Source: Sclerurus mexicanus (taxonomy: Eukaryota > Chordata > Aves > Passeriformes > Furnariidae). Taken from it: a stretch of DNA of 64,000 bases. A model generated the notes under the pieces. It saw only the letters and a list, made by a program, of their open reading frames with translations. It searched no databases and was not told where the DNA came from. Position 1 is the first letter of the stretch, and each line of letters starts with the position of its first letter. A program made the position numbers and the translations under genes. Positions 37,029 through 50,000 of the stretch are shown piece by piece. Location: contig VWZF01001862.1 in the NCBI GenBank assembly GCA_013396755.1, positions 1,222,784 to 1,286,783 on the forward strand, in the 5' to 3' direction.

Positions 37029-40000
37029 AGTGACTTTGTGGCTAATTGGAAAGAAATTTGAAACAACAGTGGGGGTTTCTTTCAACACCATTAATCACCT
37101 CTGCTGGAACATCCTTCGCAACCCAAGCTTTTCTTGTCCCTGTTGCTATTTCCCCTCTTTAACATGGTACAAATTGTACATACTCTTTGTTGTTCTCAAA
37201 AGCCATTTCTCTCATGCTGTGGTGGACGGGCTCAGAGTATGGCCTGTCACAGCTCCCTCCAGGCTTGGCAGGGCTGCAGGTTTTCTGCCTTGCTCTGATG
37301 GCCTGAACTTACCAGTAAGGACAGGGCTGATCCTGCCCTGCAGGCTGTGGGGGTGAGATGCTGATGTCTTCTACACTGCCCAGCACAGCATGGATGAGAC
37401 CTCAGGGATGCAATGCCATGAATGAAAGAAGCCAGAATGGGAGGGATAAGGATGCTATTTGTGTACAGAGTCAAGACACAGGTTCTGCTAGCATTTCCTT
37501 CCTCTGCCTTGTTTTCCCCCAGGCAAGGTAAAACATGTGCAACAGCTTTGGATCCATGCTGGTTGCCTCCAGGCTGCTTAATGGCCAGTGTAAAATGAAT
37601 GATGGCTGTTAGCCAGTTCCACAGCCATGAACATTCACCTTGCTAAAATCCTTGAGATACCTGGAAGGAGCCTCTACTGAGGGCTACTCAGGGCTCCTGC
37701 TGCCCATGAGCAGAGCATCGGCCCTGGCGGTGTGTGTAAAACCACACCAGTGACCTTGGCCACCTTGATTTTCACAGGGACTATGGGGACATCAAAGTAG
37801 GTTATTCTCAACCTGTCTTCCATTTGATGGTTGAGCTATCTCCCAGCAAAACAGCTGAATGGGCACTCAATGTGTCCATTATATCACTATTTTAAATTTA
37901 AAGGTGAGAAGTCACTGTGCATAAGCAGCCTGTAGCTGTGAAGTGAGGGGCTGTGCACTCCACATATGCCATCCCCAGCGTCTTTTTTTGGGTGGTTTAT
38001 GTTTTGAAGACCTTCATGAGGAGAGTTTTTAATGACCCATGTCAGATATCCTTTAATTGCATGATGCTGATGGAAGGTAGAAAATGAGCAACTGTGAGAA
38101 GCACCACTGTGTTTGGTGGAAGGTGTTTGTAGGCTCACAGGTAGCGCTTGCCTTAAAATCCCCAAGGCAGTTGTAAAGTTGGGAGCGGGGAAAGGTTGTT
38201 CTTGCTGGTACAGCTGCATCAGTCTGGCAGAGAGGACTTAACCTGTCCTGGGATGTTAGGGAACATCAAACCCAGCCTTAGCCATGGAGGTGTGTTGGGA
38301 TGCTGTGGCTCAGTGCCTGCACACTGCTCCCATGTACTGTGAAGCCACATGAGCATGTAGATCACGTACACACGTAGAAATGTGCTCATTTGCAGTATTC
38401 TCAAGTGGTGAATGAAGAAGTCCAAGCTGGAATTTGTAACTATGATAATCCTTTTGAAAATAATTAATAATCTAGTAAGCAATAATGAAAAATACTTAGG
38501 AGAGCCGGGGAGAGATCTGTACAAGTCCTTTAGCCCTGCTGCATTAACCAGGGTATTCCCAAGCTTTTATTGTTTATCTTTGCAACGTAATTTTTGAGCA
38601 AAATTGTTTGTGCATTCTCATTTTAATGTTATTGTCAGTTCTCACTAATGGAGTGCTTAAGATGTTAAAACATTTAGCAAGCCTTGAGTTTTCTCTGGTT
38701 TTGATCTTCAGGCAATATGACTCAGATTTTTGTGAGATGTTTAACTTTCTGGCAAAAGAGGCATAGAAAATAAATCAAGCTTTACTATTGCAATTAAGAT
38801 AGCATTTTCTGCTTTAAAGTGTTTTTGTCTATGTGTTTACATAGCACATACGAATCTGCAGGGTTTTTTCCTATAGTAGAAATTCCATTCATATCTTAAA
38901 AAAAAAAAAGACTGGTCATCTCTGTATTCAGCATAAATTAATGTGATGAATAGAGATATTTTCCCTATTCCATTGCAAATATTTATAAACTACACACCAC
39001 TGCAATTTACTTTGAAATGTGTTTTCTCTCTCAGGAGTTTCCTGTTTGTCAGGGTATTTATCCAATGGGAAAACAGGAATGTGTTAACAGAACAAGCTAG
39101 AAGGATACAAATAATCCTCTTTCTGCCCCTCTGTGGGAATAATGTGAAAATTTATAGATCTGGAAAGCTTTCAGGAGTCTGTAATAAGTAAGAGCCAAGT
39201 CATTCTCTTTGTGCTGATGCCATTTCTTACTTTGACCTTAACATCCATCAGCTAGGACCTGTAGCACCAAGGAGACTGAATCAAATCAGTCATCTGTATT
39301 TAAGCCAAATTTGTGGGTGTTTTCTATTAAAGTTACAGTAGAGCAGGAACAAAGGTGCAGAGCCCCTCAAAGGTAACGCTGTTCACAACGTATGGCAAAA
39401 AAGACACTTTAGTGCCATCATCCTGGGGACTGGGAAGCAGGTGGCTACTTGTTTTCAGACATTACTGTGAAGTTGCTGGGGTCAAACACAAGACCTATCT
39501 GACAGCTTTGTCTCAAGCAGCTAGTGGTGTTCCCGTGTGGAATTGCACAGTGCTTCCAGGCCTTGGCAGTGGTTGTCTTTTGCCAAACTGTTTTATGTGG
39601 AAGGTGGGTAGGATTTTATGAGAAGTGAAAGCACACTGATAACACAAAAGAGGAGGTTCCAGTGAGCTCCCCTGGCTTATTGAAGCCAACTGATGGAGTG
39701 GGGAAAGGAGGAGGGTTAACTCAATCTGGTGGGAAAGCGGAGAGCAGAAAAAGCACTTCAAAGCAAAGGCTGGGCAGGGGTCAGGAGCAGTGTCAGCTCC
39801 AAAGAGAAATGGAGAGGGGAAAACCTGAACTCCCAGCGACTTCCCTGACAAAGGGAACAGTGTCGGGCACTAGAAGGAAGAGAGGAGACTGGCTAAAATG
39901 GACACACCACAGGGAAAAGATTAGAGAAATCTGGGGGAAAGAAACTCATTGTAATTTAAAAAAAATAGGAAAGGGGGGCATAAAACCAAAAACCCAAGCA

Positions 40001-41653
40001 AGGTATCTCCGGAAAAATCCATGAAAGCTGTCATGTTGTGTTTTCTGAGTTTTCAGGAAGCTGGTAGGAGCAGAGCACCTGAAAGTGAGTGGGAGTGTGC
40101 GTGCTTTGTAAGAGGAGATGCAAGGTTGGGTTTTAGCATATCTCATTCTTCATACAACTCTGTCATGTAAAGGTCACATTTGAGTCTGTTGTTTTTGTTG
40201 GCTTTAGGACTGAAGGCCCAATTTGGACTGAGGCAACAGTCCCCTGTTCTCTGATATGTTAACAGCCTAAGTTAAAGCTGCAGGATAGATCCTCAATTCC
40301 TTGCTCACATATAGCCAAAACTAATCAATAAAACATATTTAAAGACTCACTTGTGGTCATAGATCCTATAAAAGCCTTCTAGAATGTTTAGTTTTACCAG
40401 AGTGTTTTGCCTGAAGATGTGGAGTGGGCATGAAGCAACTGCATCCTACAGCAGTAAATTGTCACACAGGAGCTGGAAAACTATCTGTTAGAAAATGTCC
40501 TTAATAAAATTATGTGTTGTCTAAGGATGGAGGCAAAGTAGCCTCAAGCAAAGAACACGGGGCAGGAAGAGTGGATTGTGTTAAACCTGCCTTTGGAGGG
40601 GAAGCGGAAATAAGTTCCAAGTGTGGCGAAGTGTGACACAAGGGCATGTGTTGCCTGCGCTGGGTTAACACCCACACCCAGATGCCAGGGCTGGTAGGAA
40701 GTGGGGCACAGGACCACCTCTGTGGCCACACATGCAGCTTCACAGCAGGAGTGCTAAGCATTATTTTCAGGATAAATCTGACTAGCTGATACCAAAGCAG
40801 AGAAGAGGCTCCTACTGACTTGTGCTCAAGCACTGGCCCTTTGCCTGGTTGCTGGCAAGCTGCTTGGCAAGCTCTTGGGGAGTCTGGGTTTATAGGGTCT
40901 GCTGGCTCGGTGCCTCCAGCCATTCAGCCTGCTCCTGGCTCTGGTATCCACAGGTTGAGCATAGATGTGTCCCAGCAACTGCCTGGGTTGAGGGTACCCA
41001 GCTCCAAGTTTTCTTTTGGAGAAGCCAACAGCTTGGCAACCTGTGTTGCACCCTCCTGACAGCCTGGGAATGGGCCTGGGGACACCTGGCTCTCTCTCGG
41101 GTTACTGGGAAAAAAGGATGAGCGCCTGGTATCTCAAGGGACTAAAAAATGGGAATCTCAGCTGTTGTCTAATTTGGAAAAACTTAATATTGTTTTGATG
41201 TTTTTTCTCATATCCTGTCGATAGAGAATGCTCTAATTTCTGGTCTTCTCTCCAAAACAGAATGATGATAATTTTATTCCAAACTTCCTATGGGCTAAAT
41301 TTCAGCCATTCTGCACCCTCCAGATTAATCAGATTTTCTATTCCATGTCCTTTCTCCAGACCACAGTCTCTGTTTTTCTTTTCTTGTCCAACTGCTCCCT
41401 CCACCCTAGAGCAATCCCAAAATACAGTAAAATCTTATGGTTAAGAGAAATTTCTGCGTTAGGGAGCAAACTGACACAGAAAACTTAAATATCTGAGACC
41501 AGCAGTTGTTATCAATTATTGAAGGAAGAGGGGTCAGCAGGGGAGATTGTGGCTTCCCCTCTCATTGTGATGATTTCTGAGCCAAAATCTCAGAGATGAG
41601 GTCATACTGTCCCCCAATGAAAAGGTGAAATACATAAACAGTCTAGAAAGTGG
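37029..41653. other. Noncoding unique sequence
   Basis: No gene recognised. The 37200-37480 and 40510-41130 intervals are GC-richer and open in several frames on both strands (up to 137 codons on the minus strand at 40510-40923), with no domain. Twelve A lie at 38898-38909. Around 37745-37800 'cagtgaccttggcca' recalls a minus-strand MIR but the rest does not follow. At 39660-39960 the plus strand is strongly purine-rich. Confidence 0.65.
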
Positions 41654-41696
41654 CCAAGATGGCCCTTAGCAAGTGTCCCAAGATGTCCTTAGCAAA
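41654..41696. repeat. 24-bp imperfect tandem duplication
   Basis: 'ccaagatggcccttagcaa' at 41654-41672 is repeated as 'ccaagatgtccttagcaa' from 41678, a period of 24 with one substitution and one deleted base. Only two copies are present. Confidence 0.75.
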
Positions 41697-44600
41697 TTCA
41701 ATTGTTAAATGCCCTTCATTTCAAGGGCTTGGTGATGGAGCATGTGGGAATTTAAATTAGTAGGTCAGGTTGGTGTGTCATGAGTGCCCATTCTTACACT
41801 GCAGTATTATTTTTAATCAAACTGTTAAATAATAATGCTTTTAAAAGAAACAAAAACCACTTCAGAACATTGTGTCCTGAAGTACCCCAAACAATAATGC
41901 TGCTCCAAATTCCTGCTCTGTGTGTGGTGAGGAGACCAAGACAAGCATGGGACTTTCTATTATGAGACCTGAGCCCCCACCACTGGTGAGAAATGGAGTA
42001 AGAAGGGTGGAAGGGAGTCTATAACAACACAGAGGCAAGGCTGCCATCTGAAGCTGGTGCTTTATATAACATGGGGTGTCAGCAATACTTTTACTGGGGT
42101 TTATTTTAATGGCTCTTAATAGTTACAGTGGATTGACAGCAATGGGGCTCACACCCTGCCTTGGAGGGGCAGCCCTGAGCGGGCAGTGGCGTTGTGAACA
42201 TCCACACCCTGCCACCAGCTGTCCCAGCCAGAGGGGACCATGGCAGTCATTCACCCCTTCGTGCCCTTTGGCTCCTTGCTCTCCCTGCTGAGCCTGGTGA
42301 AAAGACCTCCAATTATTTCCAATTCCGGTGACGGTTCTGCACGAGGTCAGACACCCTGTGTCTGCTGTGTGGGGAACGAGCCGGATGCCTCATTAGACCA
42401 CCGAGCTGCCTGTCAGTGGTGGCTGCTCTGTCACAGCAAACCTGGCTCGCTGCTGCACAGCCATGGCTCTGCATCTCCCCTACAGCCACAAGCCACATGC
42501 ATGGAGGCTGCTGTCCAGAGAGGTGGAAGTAGGAAGGGAAGTAGTAAAATCATATTGTGTGAAGGGGAGCTGGGGTGGTCTCCCATCCCCAGGAAAAAGA
42601 ACAGTTCTTTAGTACCTACAATTACTGCAACCAAAGTCATGGCTCAATAGGTCTCAGAGTAGCTGGGAGGAGACAGAAAAGTGTAAATTACCATTGCTTC
42701 AAAAATCTTCAGTTCTAGAAAGATTAGCATGTCTTACAAAGTATGGCAGCATTGAGAACAACTCTTCCTTTTGTGCAGCCTAACTACAGAGGGGTGATTT
42801 TTGCACTGTAAGAGTATGTGGTACTCACTGAAGTCTGAGATGTTCAAAAGTCAACAGGATTTATGCATCTGATTTCAGAAGGGCCAGAATTTTGCACTCT
42901 CAAGAAGCAGACTGGTCTTTTCAGAAATGGTTACTCAGGCAGAGTATGAGTGCACACCCTGTACTTGCAGGAGTTTTACTTGTAGGTCTCTGTCAATTAG
43001 AAGGTGTAGAATGCAAATGCAGCTTTGGAGTGCCTGGCTATGAGCTCTGTATGTGTTGATAGGGAGATGTTAACCCCATTTCTGATGGCCTTCAAGGAAC
43101 TGTGTGCCTCCTTCCAGCAGCTTCCAAAGATGTAGAGATGTAGTCACAGATGTTTCAAGAGTCTTCTCTGTTCTTCTAAGGCATCCAATAACACAAATGC
43201 CTCTTACAGTTGTCTTGCTCTAAATACCCTTGAGCTCGCTAGTTTGCAACTCAAAAGCAGGCGGTAAGAAAACACTCCTAGAATGTAGAAGCTTTTTCTC
43301 AACCCTGCCAATAAACCCTCGAATCATTTGTACATTGCATTTAATTGATTTCTTTTATTGAAACAAAAAGAAGAATCAAATTCAGCTGGTGTGCTCATTT
43401 AAGCAAGAGGTTGGTGTCACTTCTTTTTCTACTCTGTGGTGCTGCACCCATCCTTATTCTCCAGGAATGTGCTTCTTGTTGCAGTTGAATTTGGGTTGAT
43501 GGCTGGTTGGTTTTTATGGCCTTCTGTTCCAGCAGTTTGGTGCCTGGGGGTAGCAGAAGGTTTCCTGTGGAGATGGCTCTGTGTGACATTCTGTCTGTTC
43601 CCTTCTCCCTTCTGGTATTGCCTTCTGCTCCCTCTTCTGTTTCTCCTTTTGTGGTGGCTGTTCAAGGATGGTGGAGCCATTGCTGGTTACGACACACTGG
43701 ACCCTCAGTCCGGATTGCTGCAGTTCAAGTTCTAGAATTGCTGTGTACTGCTGAAAGGATGTGAGCAATGTTCATGTTTTTGGGTATTACAATAGCAGCC
43801 GGAGGCCCAAAGCAAACACAAGGGCCTTTGTGCTTGCCATCCTGCAAACAGAAGTCCTCCACCATGAAATATCAAGATGCACAAGACAGGCATTGAGTTA
43901 GGGAATGTCCAGCCCCTGGGAGTTTCCCACTTCTTAGGCAGTTGTGTTTTGGGACTCTCTATAGAGTTTGAATAATAATTTTTTTCTGTCCATGTTGTTT
44001 TTAAATCTTTGTCATATGTGAAGAGTTTGTCTATTTTGGTGTTGAGCAACAAAAAATCAACCTTTCATTTTACTTTTTTCTTTTTATATACCCTTTTCTC
44101 TGAGACTATGTGTTTCTGTGCATTCACTTTCTCTTCACTGCCTTTCCTTTTGTTAAAGCACAGGCTCATAGCAAGTCCATCAATCCCAAACCAGCCATTA
44201 CACCTTTTTTTTTCTCTCTTGAAATATCATTCATGTGTGTAGCAATGTCAAAAGGTTCATTGAAGATTGCTCATTTAAAAATCTGTATGATTGCTCACAT
44301 TTACATCACCAGATGGAAAACTGGCTGAAACTCCTTTCCAAACATCATTGGAAACCTGTGCTTTACCTCCCTATTTTGTTTTGAGGAACCAGACAGAGCA
44401 GTGTGTTTTCTTCCTTTGAAGAGGGTTTGCCTTTTATGTTGATCTATGCTGCAGAGTACTTTTCCTGAGGGTGGGTTAATGCACTGCAAGACTCAGGGCA
44501 GCCCAAAGCTCTGGGGGTCTGTAAAAGTCAGACGTGAGTTTTACCTCTACAAAAAGCTGCTTAATGCTCAGCAGAGACTGAAATAAGAAGTATTTAATAC

Positions 44601-46619
44601 TGTGGAACTCAGTCCACAGGAGCAGAGAGTGAAAGATTGAGGGTAGTTTCAGTCTTTGAGAGACTGCTCTAAGCAGGGATAGAAGATCATATAAATTAAA
44701 GGATGGCTCTAAAGGGATGCTGGTCAGCCTCCACTGCGCACTCTGAATCTTCAGCTGCAAAAACTCAGGAATCTGAGCATGTTCCATCCTGAGGAACTGA
44801 ACTGTAGTGTAAAAAAATCACTATCCTTAACACAGAAATTTTGCAGCTCTTACATTGATTGTTTCCTGTGCTCTATTCTAGGGCCTTTGCATCTCACAGC
44901 TGTTAACCACAATGAAATAGTAGAAGTGTAGAGAAGCTATATAGTTTGTTTTGTAATTTGGAGATGTGTTGTCAGCTTAGCAAAAACTGATAAAGCATAA
45001 AAGATAAAACCCTTTCCTGAAGACTGGTTTTGTGCTTAAAAAAAAAATAAATAAATTAGTGTTTGGATTAAAGTAGGTGACCACAGGCACCGGACCACTT
45101 CCAAATACTGGAATCCTGTGCTTTCCTGTGCAAGAGGGGGACCCTCTTGCCCTGAGAGTAGGGCAAAACCTATAAAGAGTGTATCCTTCTGGGGACCAGT
45201 GATGACAAAGAGTAGTCAGAATTCCCATTCCAGGCACAGCCTCATTCAAGACTCCCTGGGTAAACAAGAGCCATAATTGTTGATTTCACCTGTAAAACAG
45301 CCCAGCTGAAGAGCATATTCTTGGCTTGGCTTTCTCCGAGCCTACAGGGTACGGTTCACTTGAGGTAAAGAACATCAGTCATTGTTCTCTGCCAGCTGAG
45401 TGCCTGGGAAATAGGGTGCACCTGGTTACCAGAAGCCTTTGATGGATCTTTTCCATCAGTTAGAGACTGCAAGAAGAGCTGCATTTTTCAAATCTGGTGC
45501 AGAAAGTGTATGGAAGACATTTGGAAAAGGCTACCTGGCAGTTAATGCTGGTAAACTTTATTTTAAAGCCCTTGATAGGGGGTCCAATGTTGCATTAGTT
45601 ACAGATGTCATGAGGACAAAACCAAATGTCAACAGGTTCTTGGAGTGAGGCAGTAAAACCTTAGGTACCTTCCGTTACCATAAGATGGGTTTTTGCCTTT
45701 GTGGCACTATTGCACAAACAGGAAAGTCAGCTTTTGAATAGGATGTTAAAAAAAAAAAATATGAAAAACCCCAGCATCTACCAGCAGACTCAACCATACC
45801 AATTAAATTTCTACATTATCAGAGATATTTCAATTAAATGTGTATAATTTTAAATATGGTACTGTGGGTTTTTCCATGCTTTGATTGTTTGCTACCCCGT
45901 GAGTACCTCACTTTTCCTATGAGAATCAGTCTTATGCAGATCTCATACTCACAAGAGCTTTGTTGCAAAAGTTGTCAACTCCTGGAAAATAGTTGGTTGC
46001 TCTCTGATGGAATCCATTCACTTGGGTTTTCAGTGGTCAAGTTCAGCCTTTTGTGTGCGCTGCTGCTCTGCTGAGGTCAGTAACTACTGCACAAGAATAT
46101 TTAAAAGTGCAGTTCGCCCTCATAAAGTAACTTGACTTTTGTATATATTGCTGATATGTAGGTAAAGGGAAAGCTTTTCCTTATTCTGCATTACTGTTGC
46201 TGAAACTGTGTGTTTATTTTTTTGAACAAAAACATAGCAGGAAAATGTTTGGCACAAAACTAAGATGTGGTCTTTTATCCAAAACATTTATGATGGGCTT
46301 CAATAAGTTGACTGGGAGTAAAGTTGCAGGGTGTGCCCTATGTTAAGTGAGTAACTTGCTTGAACAAAGGCAGTATTTAGAAATGAACTTTTCAAGATCC
46401 TTCTGAGATTCTAAATCTCTTTTTTGTCTCTGACAGCTATGATGGTACAAAATGTGTTTTTGGAGATCTTGAAAGTTGTAAAAATATTTACTTTTTGTTA
46501 TGGTTTTGTAGGAAAGTATTATTTTATGTGTATATTATATATATGACAATTTGTATGAGAATACTTATTCCTTTTATAGCAACATTACTAAAAATGGTAC
46601 CTTATGAGGTTTAGAAAAC
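41697..46619. other. Noncoding unique sequence with GC-richer patches
   Basis: No gene recognised. A GC-richer interval at 42130-42650 includes six CpGs within about 80 bases (42324-42402) and a 136-codon frame starting at a well-placed ATG. 43395-43770 is open in several frames on both strands. A compact 68-codon ATG frame lies at 45442-45648. None has a recognisable product, so they appear as observations rather than genes. Runs of A occur at 45038-45047 and 45748-45759. Confidence 0.6.
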
Positions 46620-47090
46620 TGCGTTTTACCATATTTTTCCATGGCTGCTGTTTTATTTCACATTAGACATAGGAAGAACCCACAACCATGGTTACCTAAT
46701 GGTGCCAGAAGAGCACAATCCTCTTTCACCTTTTATTGCCCAGTAAATGGTAAAGTATGAATCACAGTTATCGCTTGGTTCGCTTTCATTATGGTGTATG
46801 GGGATTCGGATGTGCGTATCTGTAATTAATGAGAGGGAGTTACATGGCTAATTCCCTGTGCACTGCTGACATCCTGTCTACAGCTTTGTCCCTGATCTTT
46901 TACTTACGTGTCTCAAACAGCCGGTTATTGCATTACATCCTTGTATTATATAAATAAAGCCTTGACCTTTGTCCCTTGCAATATTGGTTCAGAGCAGTTT
47001 TAATTCAATTTAGAAAAGAAGCTTGAGCGTTAAAACCGTTTGAATCTCCTTACTTACCTTAAACGTTGATGGGACTATTTCTGCTTAAGA
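46620..47090. promoter_or_regulatory. Candidate conserved noncoding block with DR1-type site
   Basis: Repeat-free sequence containing 'tgacctttgtccc' at 46963-46975, whose reverse complement reads GGGACA-A-AGGTCA. This is a good direct repeat with one-base spacing of the kind bound by HNF4, COUP-TF (NR2F) or PPAR-RXR receptors. Just to its left, 'tataaata' at 46950-46957 is a full TATA-box match. 'ctgtaattaatgag' near 46822 adds a TAATTA homeodomain core. No open frame crosses it. Whether it is an enhancer, a promoter or neither cannot be told from sequence alone. Confidence 0.35.
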
Positions 47091-50000
47091 GAAAGCACTA
47101 AGGCCAAGAAATTGCCTTCTAGCTTTTTGTCATTGACAAATGAGTGCATGTTTCTTCACACTGAAACTATGCAGGAAGCCCTTCTGAGCAGGGAGTACAC
47201 GTACTCCTCTGCATTGCAAAGCAGCATGGGTCTACAGAAATTATTAGCAGTGCAGTATTTTGTTTATTATTTCATCAAACAATTCCGAAACAATAACCCT
47301 CCTCAGGCAAGTTCCTTCCCCTGCTGCAGGCAAATCTCCAGTAGTTTTCTTATTTTTCCCCATCACCACGTTCTGTAGCTCACTTAGGGCTTGTGTCCAT
47401 GCATCCTCCCTGATAAATCCACTCTGGCCCCAGAAACATTGCAGTGCATTAAGACAGAGACCAGGTCGTGGGTTTTGGAAACTCAGGTCCTCTCCAGGGA
47501 ATGTTAGATCTCTTTTTTTTTTGTCACCATCCATGTGGTTGTGTTGTTTTTTTCCCAATGTGTGTATTAGAAGGGAGGTAAGCAGGGTGCTTATGTCTTT
47601 GAGCACATAAATTCTGATACTGCAGAGCTTCGGTTCCCCACTGAACAAAAATGGGAATAAAGGTGCTTAATTATCTTCTGTGGATAGTGTGGGATAAATT
47701 CATTACAGATTTGGGGTACTAGAGCTAGACACAATCTAGCTTCTATTAAAAACCATCATGACCATAATGCCAATAGTACCTCTGCGCAAATCCTAGCAAA
47801 AGTGATTTTTTTATAACGATGGAAATACAGATCTTCTAATTATCCAGGACAACTCAAATTAGCACCACAAAGAACTGCTAGAAGTTGAAACTGCATTATG
47901 TCAAACTTAATTGATTTTTAATATGTTAGGGCAAAACTGATGTTAAGAAACATACAATGTAATTTTCTCCTGTTGGACATTTAGCAATGCTTTGAAGAAA
48001 CCTGGATGTGATTTATACCATTGCTAGAGATTTTGGGGAGAAGAACCCTGAGAGAAACAAGGAAGGAAAAACAGTTTGCTTGAATTTTTCACCCATTGCC
48101 ACTTCCATTTTGTCTTGTTTAATTAGAACTGACTTTAAATCAATTTTATATTATTTGTAGATTTTAAACTGAGTGCAATTACAGAATCAGAATTAAGAAT
48201 TTTTAATTTCTATTTTGTTTTTCATTTCAGATTTGTCCCATTAGTAGAGAAAAAAGGATTCCTAGCACACCTCCATAAGTTTCCTTTGGGAGAAGTAAAA
48301 TAAACCTTGAGCACTGACAAGCTGACTTACTCCGTTTATATTCCCCCCTGCCCCTTCCTTTTGGGACAATTACGTGTGAGCAGTGATTGCATGAAGCTGC
48401 CTGGATTCCATGTGAATGATACGTCTTTGGCATACACCAGTTTTAGTAAAACATTTAAAGCAAGGCATTCTTCTGTGCTTGGCAGAGGAAGGATACAGAG
48501 AGCTTTTGTACCTCAGTTGCATCAAATTGAATATTTCTTTAATCACCCTGGAAAAGAATGCACTTGATTGCATTCTGTGAGTTCTGCAGTTATTGTTTTT
48601 GGGTAGACCTGGTGGGTAATGAATGACCTGACTGCTCCTCACCGATACCCAACCACTCCCTTGCATCCAGCAGCTCTTCTCCCTCGGGCAAACCTGCTCC
48701 ACTGGAGTAGTAATTGTGCAATAGTCAAAAGAAAAGAATGTAAGGAAATAGCCGTTAATAACAAAGTTGGCAATCCCCCACAAGGAGTTATTTTCACACA
48801 AAAATCTTCTCCAAAGAACTAACGAAGCCTTGCTTCATTGGAAGTCTTAACAGGTAATGGCACAGAAGGTGATTTCCAGGTAAAGATTTTTCCCCCCCGA
48901 ACATAAGGTGAATATTTGCTATTTAAAAACACAAAAAGCCCAAACTGTCACAGAATTAGCACCCAGTGCTTGGGTTTTTTCTTAATAAGAGGGTGCTAAA
49001 AATACAGTAACTTATATGACAGATTATTAGTCCTTCAGAAAAGAGAAACTGATGAAAGCTTGTGACTGTTACTGCATGTGGCTACATGGTGGTATATTTA
49101 ATTCTGAAGAATATCAGGTCTGATCCTTTCTGTGCCCTTTTTCATTTACAGAAAACAGTAAAAGTAAGGCCAGAACTTAAATAGAAATATTGTGCTGTCA
49201 TCAGTTTAGACATTTTAGTGGAAAATATTATGAAAATTATTAAGGCGAAAGAACTCATTTCTCCATTTTAGTATGCTCACTTTTCACTCATAAGCTCCAC
49301 GATTAAAGTAGTCACTTTAATTAATCCAGTCTCAATCCTCATCCAAGAAACAGTGGAAAGGAGCCCTGTTCTTCTGGGGCCTTAAATTGGCAGAGTCACA
49401 GTGAATATCAGAAAGCTCAGAGGAATCACAATCCTCAGCCTCAGTTTATGAGCTAATTACTAATTTGACAAATGTAACTTTTTCAGTGGAGGGCTCATTC
49501 TGATGAAATGTGTTTTCTGGCAGTGGCAAAAAAGGAGTTAAACTGCTGCTGATGCCTTCCGTCTGAAGAAGGAGCAATGGTGCCTCTGCAGCCAGCCTTT
49601 CCCTTGGTGTTTTGGTGTACAGGGCTCGGCACAGAAGGGATAAGCCTCTCCCAGCAGGCAGAGGAGGTAATGCTGTTAGTCAGGAGCAAGAAATGCTCAT
49701 CCCGTGTTTGGACCAGCTACTAAAAAGCGATGCATGACATCCTACACCGACAGGACAAACACATCTCAATCTTACAGGGCTCTCCAAGCATGTGGGGGCA
49801 GAGTTTTGCCCATCCTATTTTTATTGAATCCCTGTGTTAGAGGCTTTATTTTCACTGTGGTCAGCAAAATCTCTGAACATACGTGTCTGCACAAACAGGT
49901 GCAAACATTTGGTTTGTCATCCCCATCTGGACGTGAGGCAGTCCGGGCTGGGAGCTGTGCACTGAGACAGAATAACTGGGGCTTGGTGATGCAAACAAAA

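Noticed and set aside
37745..37815. MIR-like cagtgaccttggcca words on the minus strand
   Set aside because: The following blocks do not keep MIR order, so similarity is limited to one short stretch.
40510..40923. 137-codon minus-strand open frame
   Set aside because: Same GC-richer patch is open on the opposite strand, with no domain or splice signals. Chance length.
48236..48305. Exon-like segment after tgtttttcatttcag
   Set aside because: The best frame closes after about 23 codons at taa and the donor candidate gtaaaa is poor.
48370..48801. Longest open run, 143 codons on the minus strand
   Set aside because: Begins at TTG rather than ATG, has no domain, and matches the longest run expected by chance for 64 kb at this base composition.
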